From a virus: a stretch of DNA of 64,000 bases. Position 1 is the stretch's first letter, and each line of letters starts with the position of its first letter. Shown here piece by piece: positions 49,722 to 56,200 of this stretch. The DNA lies in the IMG/VR virus record IMGVR_UViG_3300017963_000192, positions 124,001 through 188,000 of that record. One strand, given 5' to 3'. The position numbers and the translations under genes are program-made. The notes below the pieces were generated by a model, which worked only from the letters and a program-made list of their open reading frames with translations, ran no database searches and was not told the DNA's origin.

Positions 49722-49985
49722 ATGATTAATCAAGAAAATCGTAAAGATGAAATTGAGAAAACTTTAATTGGCATAATTTCAAAATGTTTGTGTATAGATG
49801 GGTCGGAGATAGCACCAGAATCAAACCTCTTTAACGATTTAAGTATTGACGATTTAGATTTTATAGAAATTTTAACAACAATTGAAGGGCTTCTGAACAT
49901 AGAGATATCAGAATCGGAATCTGATGTCTTTTCAAGTGTTCAGAGCTTATTAGATTGTGTTGAAAATAAATTACAAGAAAATTAA
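49722..49985 (+). CDS. Acyl-carrier-protein-like protein without the serine
   Basis: I start at the ATG 49722 (87 residues), which gives the usual ACP length. The fold signature is clear: LFNDLSIDDLDFIEILTTIE aligns with the FxEDLGADSLDTVELVMALE region of E. coli ACP, followed by NIEISESESDVFSSVQSLLD. The attachment serine of the DSL motif is Asp here, so no phosphopantetheine arm can be added. It may act as a decoy or binding partner of ACP-using enzymes. A longer in-frame reading from a TTG at 49677 is possible. Confidence 0.65.
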   Translation: MINQENRKDEIEKTLIGIISKCLCIDGSEIAPESNLFNDLSIDDLDFIEILTTIEGLLNIEISESESDVFSSVQSLLDCVENKLQEN

Positions 49986-50066
49986 CGTGTGTGTTAAAGT
50001 AGGAGTATAAGAAGACAAAGGTGGGGAATTCGTTTGTAAGAATAGGAGAAACTTTGGACTGATTTT

Positions 50067-50095
50067 TTGACATAGTACTACAATAACATTATTGC
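50067..50095 (+). promoter_or_regulatory. Sigma-70-like promoter for the replication block
   Basis: TTGACA, a 17-base spacer and TATTGC. It lies in the 205-base gap before the SSB-like gene, the first of the replication block. The gap also contains several AATCAATAAAA repeats (near 50128-50170) downstream of the promoter. Confidence 0.6.
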
Positions 50096-50190
50096 ACGTA
50101 ATTTTAAATGCCTTTTTAGTTCAATAAAAATCAATAAAATCTAAAAAGCTCATTTAATAATCAATAAAAAACCAATGGAGGTATTTTAAA

Positions 50191-51432
50191 ATGATTTATG
50201 CATTAGAAACTTATTTTGGTGAACTGGATGAATCTGGTTCGTCAGGAGACTACGCAGTAGAAAAAACTATTACTTCGGACTCTAACGGAAACCCGATTAA
50301 CAACGTTTTAAGGATTGTAAATCCCGATTCAGTATTCAAGTATTGGAGATCTTGGCCAGCTTGTGATGATGGAGAAGTTCGTCCTTTTATAATTGCGAAT
50401 GATTATGAGGGTGACGGAATTCTTGCCAAGCTTTTAGGGGATTATCATCCTTTTAAATGGTTTGTTGGGGGTATTCTAGAATCAACGAAAGATGAGAATA
50501 ATCAGAAAAAGTATATTTATGAAGAGACTGACCCTGAACTTATACTTCAAATAGCTTACAACAATGATAGATCTGGTGGTTCTGGGCATTGGAGACCTCG
50601 AAAAGAGTACGCTTTTAATATTATTGACAGACAGCCTGAATCAAAAGGAGAGCATGTAGGTCAAAACTGGTGTGCTGTTAACTCTCATACTAAATTATTA
50701 AGAATGCCATCAACCGCTTTGGAACAGTTAAAAGCTGTTTATGAAGCTAATGGTAAAGTTGATGAATATGATATTAATTATACAAAGCAAGGCAAAGGCA
50801 GAAACACAAAACACTACATTCAAAGAGCTGGAGAAAAATTACCTAATATCGTAATAGGGTATCTCACACAAGAAGAAAAAACATATCAAACCTATGATTT
50901 AAAAGAAGAGTGTAAACTCTCATCTGCACAATACATATTAAAGTATCTAGCAAATACCATACAAAGAGTAGACGGTGTTTTGGGTACAAGTTATTATCAA
51001 GAACTACAAAAACAGGCTGAAATTGAAAAAGCCGAATGGAACGCCCAAAAACAGGATGCTGCTCCAGTTAATGTTGCGACAACATCTCCTCCGCCTACAA
51101 CAACGCCTTCCCCTACTGTGGTTCAACATACTCCACCACAGCAACAAACTCAACCACCAAGTACGGAGCAGGTTCAACAACCTCAAGCGATTCCAACACC
51201 GCAAGAACAGACTCCTCCAGCAGCACCTGTGAGGAGTAGGGTTCCAATTGCTTCTGACGAGAAAACGATAGATTGTCCGTTCTGTAAAAAGAGCATACCA
51301 GAGTCTTCAGAAACTTGTCCTGAATGCAATAACAAGTTAATGGAACCCTGTGATAAATGTAAGACTCCTTTTAGTATTCTCGAAACAACGTGTCCTAATC
51401 CAGACTGTAAAGCACAGTATAAGGTTGGTTAA
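50191..51432 (+). CDS. Single-strand DNA-binding-like protein with C-terminal zinc ribbons
   Basis: A 413-residue protein, first gene of the replication block, with GGAGG before the ATG. Residues 30-270 resemble phage SSB proteins: EYAFNIIDRQ, WCAVNSHTKLLRMPSTALEQ and a basic GKGRNTKHYI segment. A Pro/Gln/Thr linker follows (about 290-345), then two zinc-ribbon units (CPFCKKSIPESSETCPEC and PCDKCKTPF...CPNPDC). A flexible acidic tail is usual in SSBs; here zinc ribbons replace it. SSB would coat single strands at the fork. The family call is by pattern and moderately sure. Confidence 0.5.
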   Translation: MIYALETYFGELDESGSSGDYAVEKTITSDSNGNPINNVLRIVNPDSVFKYWRSWPACDDGEVRPFIIANDYEGDGILAKLLGDYHPFKWFVGGILESTKDENNQKKYIYEETDPELILQIAYNNDRSGGSGHWRPRKEYAFNIIDRQPESKGEHVGQNWCAVNSHTKLLRMPSTALEQLKAVYEANGKVDEYDINYTKQGKGRNTKHYIQRAGEKLPNIVIGYLTQEEKTYQTYDLKEECKLSSAQYILKYLANTIQRVDGVLGTSYYQELQKQAEIEKAEWNAQKQDAAPVNVATTSPPPTTTPSPTVVQHTPPQQQTQPPSTEQVQQPQAIPTPQEQTPPAAPVRSRVPIASDEKTIDCPFCKKSIPESSETCPECNNKLMEPCDKCKTPFSILETTCPNPDCKAQYKVG

Positions 51433-51987
51433 ATGTATTTGGGATTGGATTTGTCATTATCGGGTAGTGGTGTTGTTGTAATTGATTCCAGTTACAGCAT
51501 TATTCACAAAGAACTTCTCTCTACACCAATGAAGGGTGTAGAGAGATTGTTCTTTCTCGAAGAGAAATTTGTGAATTCGATTTCTAAATATATTAGAGAT
51601 TTAAAATTAGTGTGTATAGAATCTCCAGCCTATGGGGTTTCAGAAGGAAATCTTTTTAGTTTAGGTCAATGGGGCGGAATAGTAGAATTAAATCTTTTTA
51701 AGTTAGGATTGAAATTTATTTATGCAAGTCCAACACAATTAAAGAAATATGTACTAGGTTCTGGAAAAGGACAAAAAACATTAATGCTATTAAAAACTTT
51801 TCAACAATTTAATGAAGAATTTGATGATGATAATATTTGTGATGCTTATTCCTTATCAAGGATTGCCCATGATTATCATTTTAAATATGAATTGAATAAA
51901 GATATTAAAACTAAAAAATATCAATTGGAAGTATTAAAAAGTATACACAAGAGTTTGACAGAGAAAGATGATGGAACTGTTATATGA
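51433..51987 (+). CDS. RuvC-like Holliday junction resolvase
   Basis: A 184-residue protein starting one base after the SSB-like gene. The RuvC catalytic residues are in place: Asp in LGLDLSLSG, Glu in VCIESPAYG, and the Asp pair in DDDNICDAYSLSRIA. A basic region SPTQLKKYVLGSGKGQK also matches the family. It would resolve branched DNA before packaging or during recombination. The start of the Dam-type gene overlaps its end. Confidence 0.85.
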   Translation: MYLGLDLSLSGSGVVVIDSSYSIIHKELLSTPMKGVERLFFLEEKFVNSISKYIRDLKLVCIESPAYGVSEGNLFSLGQWGGIVELNLFKLGLKFIYASPTQLKKYVLGSGKGQKTLMLLKTFQQFNEEFDDDNICDAYSLSRIAHDYHFKYELNKDIKTKKYQLEVLKSIHKSLTEKDDGTVI

Positions 51988-52541
51988 GTAAAGCATTTTC
52001 TCATGATAGGGTGAACACGGGAAAAGAGGAATGGTTAACTCCTCCAGAAATAATAAAAGTACTGGGGGAGTTTGATTTGGATCCTTGTGCTCCTATAACC
52101 CGTCCTTGGGATATGGCAAAGAATCATTATACTATTAATGATCATGGATTGTTACAGAAATGGGAGGGGAGAATTTGGCTTAATCCTCCCTATGGTAACA
52201 AAACACATGATTGGTTGTTAAAATTAGCAAATCATGGCAATGGTATTGCTTTGACATTTGCTAGAACAGAAACGCTTATGTTTTTTGATTGTGTTTGGGA
52301 TAAAGCAGACGCTGTTTTCTTTTTTAAGGGAAGATTAAAGTTTTATCATAGAGATGGAAGTGAGGGAGATACTGCCGGAGCACCGAGCATTTTAATAGCA
52401 TATGGTTTTGATAATGTAGTATCTCTTAAAAATAGTGGGTTAAATGGTAAGTTCATTTTATTAAATGAAGAATATAAAGTTAAATTAAAAGAAAATGAAA
52501 TTAAAGACAATATAGTTGAAGAAGTTTCATTATTTAATTAA
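51984..52541 (+). CDS. Phage Dam-type DNA N6-adenine methyltransferase
   Basis: A 185-residue protein whose ATG overlaps the previous stop. It shows EEWLTPPEIIKVLGEFDLDP at the N-terminus, the catalytic motif NPPYG, and the AGAPSILIAYG end typical of the short phage adenine methyltransferase family. It transfers methyl from S-adenosylmethionine to adenine in DNA, probably protecting phage DNA from host restriction. Confidence 0.88.
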   Translation: MSKAFSHDRVNTGKEEWLTPPEIIKVLGEFDLDPCAPITRPWDMAKNHYTINDHGLLQKWEGRIWLNPPYGNKTHDWLLKLANHGNGIALTFARTETLMFFDCVWDKADAVFFFKGRLKFYHRDGSEGDTAGAPSILIAYGFDNVVSLKNSGLNGKFILLNEEYKVKLKENEIKDNIVEEVSLFN

Positions 52542-52553
52542 GGAGGGAGTCAG

Positions 52554-52775
52554 ATGTTAGATAAGCTTAAAGAAATTTTTGGAGATATGTCTAAGTGGAT
52601 TCTTTTAGGCATAGTAGGAATTGCTGTAATACTAGGTATAGTTCTTTTTGTTTTTATAATTAAAAACATTAAGATTGTTATCATATGTGGTGTTATAGCA
52701 TTGGTAGTTGGAGTTGTTGGTTATATTCTCTATATGAAATTTAAACCTAAAGCTTCAGAATTATTAATATTTTAA
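52554..52775 (+). CDS. Two-helix membrane protein
   Basis: A 73-residue protein with AGGAGG before the ATG. Two strongly hydrophobic helices (about 15-40 and 43-66) with a charged N-terminus (MLDKLKEIFGD). It could be holin-like, but no lysin is adjacent. Confidence 0.65.
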   Translation: MLDKLKEIFGDMSKWILLGIVGIAVILGIVLFVFIIKNIKIVIICGVIALVVGVVGYILYMKFKPKASELLIF

Positions 52776-52776
52776 A

Positions 52777-52805
52777 TATGGGAGAGGTTAAATCTCTCCC
52801 ATATA
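52777..52805. repeat. Perfect 11-bp inverted repeat
   Basis: ATATGGGAGAG and CTCTCCCATAT flank a 7-base loop. No T run follows on either side, so it is not a typical terminator. It lies in the leader of the methyltransferase fragment gene and could be an mRNA processing or operator site. Confidence 0.6.
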
Positions 52806-52815
52806 TTAATTTGAA

Positions 52816-53277
52816 ATGAATTTTGAACCGCCTGTTGGATATAGGGTGTTAATTATAAGGACTTTAGAAAGAGGTCACGAAATTAAGTATTATCAAGATG
52901 GGAAAGTATTTACATTAGAAAAAGCATTAGAAATAGTTAAGGTAGCAATCCCTATGTTAACTCCAAACAGAGAAGAGAAAAGACAAAACGGTAGACGTTT
53001 CAAAGAAGACGGTGAAGAAATGTTTACTTTAACTGCTCAAGATCAGCATGGAGTGATGGTTAAGGATGAAGCTATTCCTAAAAGAAGAATAAGAAGACTT
53101 ACCCCTAAAGAATGTGAACGTTTGATGGGATTGGAAGATGATTGGACGAGATGGGGTATTGATGAAGATGGTAATGAATATGAAGTCTCGGATACACAAC
53201 GCTATCGGATGGCTGGAAATGGTGTTGTAGTAGACGTTGTAAGAGAGATTATAAGGAGATTGGTTAATGCAAGTTGA
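52816..53277 (+). CDS. C-terminal fragment of a cytosine-C5 DNA methyltransferase
   Basis: A 153-residue protein. Residues 55-153 match the last part of phage C5 methyltransferases: KRQNGRRFKEDGEEMFTLTA, then RRLTPKECERLMGLEDDW and SDTQRYRMAGNGVVVDVV (motifs IX and X). The S-adenosylmethionine site and the catalytic PC loop are absent. The first 50 residues are unrelated to that family. Either it is a decayed gene or a retained module, for example a DNA-binding or competitor domain. The reading frame is intact, and it overlaps the polymerase gene start by 11 bases. Confidence 0.7.
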   Translation: MNFEPPVGYRVLIIRTLERGHEIKYYQDGKVFTLEKALEIVKVAIPMLTPNREEKRQNGRRFKEDGEEMFTLTAQDQHGVMVKDEAIPKRRIRRLTPKECERLMGLEDDWTRWGIDEDGNEYEVSDTQRYRMAGNGVVVDVVREIIRRLVNAS

Positions 53278-56200
53278 AGAAATAAGAGCCATACCTCAAG
53301 GAATCAGAACTCGACCTCAGATGTTGGACAAGGTTTTTGATAACAAGTTCTGTAAAAAATGTAAGCTCTATCAATGTGCAAAGAATCCTTATATAGAAGG
53401 AAGGGGCAATAAGAATGCTAAATTATTAATTATAGGTGAAGCTCCTGGAAAAAATGAAGATGAGATGGGACAAGTTTTTGTAGGAAGTTCTGGAAAGACT
53501 TTGCAGGAAAGGCTTAATAGATATGATATTGATTATTATATAACCAACGCTGTAAAATGTTTAGACGGTAAATCCTTAGTAAAAACAAAAGAAGGTAATA
53601 AGCGGATTAATTGGATAGTAAAAAACAAATGGGATGGTGAAGTTCTTTCTATTAATAAAGATGGTGAGTTTGTCTGGAAAAATATTTATGGTTGGCACAG
53701 AAGTCTCATTAATAATAGAGACATATATAAAATATCAATAATAGATGGTAAAAACAATCCAAATGGAAAACCTAACATTTTAGTAACAGAAGATCATATT
53801 ATTATTACTGAAAGAGGTGAGGTTTTAGCAAAAGATCTTGTTTCTGGAAAGGATAAAATTGCTACTGGAACTCCTTATTTTGGAGGACATAGATCAGAAC
53901 AATTAATTATTGGATCATTGATGGGGGATGCGTTTGTTTCAAATAGAAATTATTTAGAAGAAAGACATTCTCTGAAACAAAGAGAATACCTACTTTTAAA
54001 AACCAAATTGTTGGAATATTGGAAACCCTCTATAAGTAAAGGAACTATTAGAAACAACAAAAAATCTTATTCTTATATTGGGTATAGGATTTCAAGTACA
54101 TTATTTTTTAAACAATTAAGGAAACAGTTTTATAAAAACGGGAAAAAAATTTTTCCCGAACATTATGTAAATAGATTAAATATTTTTGGACTAGCTATAA
54201 TTTTTATGGATGATGGCTACGGTAGATATTATGATAATAATAAGCATTCGAGAAGTGAGGACACGTTTCAAGTTGAAATTGCATTAGGAAAGATTGATGA
54301 AAAATCAGCCAAAAACATTGTGAACAGGTTTAAAGAATTAGGGTATGATGTATATGTTACAAATAAAGATATTTATAGATTAAGATTTAAATATAAAAAG
54401 GCTTATAAATTCTTAAAGGATATTGCAAAATATGTTCCCCATAGTATGAGGTATAAGTTGCCCGAATCTTTGAGAGATTATCCTTTTATGGAAAGTGCTT
54501 ACAAACCAGAAAAAACAAAGACATACTATTCTGAAATAAATGTTTCAAAAGTGGATTATTCAAAATTATCTAATTCAAAATCGGTTTATTGTATTGATGT
54601 AAAAGATACTCATAACTTTGTAACACCTTCTGGAGTTGTTCATAATTGTAGACCTACAGATGCTCAATCTAAAAATAGAACTCCTAGACCTGTTGAGATT
54701 AAATGTTGTCTTCCTTTTACAATGAAAATAATAGAAGAAATAAAGCCTAAAGTTATATTAACATTAGGAAGAATACCGATGTCTCAAATACTTGGATTGA
54801 ATTTAAGTATGAAGATTATGAGAGGGCATACCTATTACCATCCAGAATTAAATGTTACAATAATTCCCACATACCACCCTGCATATTTAGGGAGAGTTAA
54901 CGATGCTTTATATTACAAACAATTCGAAAATGATTTATTAATTGCTAATAATTTAGCGTATGCTCCGGCAAAAAGAATATTACCACCGTCACCAATTTCT
55001 ATGAAAGATCCAATAGAAATAAAGGAGTATTTAGAATCATTATTAAACGTTGATGCTATTGCAATAGACTTAGAAACAAGTGGGACTGATCATATTAATG
55101 ATAAAATAACTGATATATCTTTTTGTGCTAAAGCTGGTGAGGGTGTTCACATATCTTGGGATGATATAATACCTCATTTTGAATTATTGAGTGAGGTAAT
55201 GATGTCAGATGCTGTTAAGGTTGGTCAGAACTTTACTTTTGATATAAAGTTTTTAAGAATGGCTGGAGTAGATGTTAACAATTATTCTTTTGATACCTTA
55301 CTAGCAGAACATATGTTAACAATGAGTTATGAAAAGAAAGAAGTGAGTGGTTTGTATAAATTGAAGAACATGGCATGGAAAGGAACTCCTATGGGAGGTT
55401 ACGAAGAAGTTCTTGGCTCTGGAGGAATCAAAAAAGCGGTTAAAAAGAAAGAGAAAAAGAAAGATGAAGATGTTTTTCAAGGAAATTTATTTGAAAATCC
55501 TAATGAAAAAAAGAATGAAGAGCTAGAAAAATTTGCAAACGTTATAGATGTTATTAGAAAGAAAAAGTTAGAGGATTCTGGATTAGAACCTTTAGAATAT
55601 TATTCAGCAATGGATGCGGACGTTACATTTAGACTTTTTCAAAGACAGAAACCTTTGATTGATAAAGATTTCTCTTTTCCTTTTTATGAAATAGTAATGC
55701 CGTTATCATGGACATTAATGAGAGTAGAGGAAAATGGTATTAGGTTAAATTCGGATTATATGAATTCTATTAAGATTGATAATCTAGAAAATATGGAAAG
55801 ATGTAAACAAGAATTATTTAATCTGGCAGGGAAAGAATTTAATTTAAACTCTACTGATGATTTAAAAGATTTAATATTTAATAAGTTAAAGATAACACCT
55901 AGTGATGAATTTAAAACCAAACCAAGCAAAACCTATCCTGATGGGCAGTACTCAACCGATGAAAAAGCAATAGCGTATTATAGCTCGAAAAATCCAGCAT
56001 TGAATTTTTTGATTGAATACAGAAAACTTTACAAAGAGAACTCTACTTATATAGACGGCTTTAAAAAATTTATGCAAGAAGATACTTGGAGAGTCCATCC
56101 TAATTATTTACAACACTCAACTGCTACTGGAAGATTGAGTTGTATTTCGGAAGGGACGAAAATAACGATGGTTGGAGAAGAAAGAAATATAGAAAATGTT

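Noticed and set aside
50975-51232. Gln/Arg/Leu-rich plus-strand frame inside the SSB-like gene
   Set aside because: It is an out-of-frame reading of the Pro/Gln-rich linker and has the biased composition expected for that.
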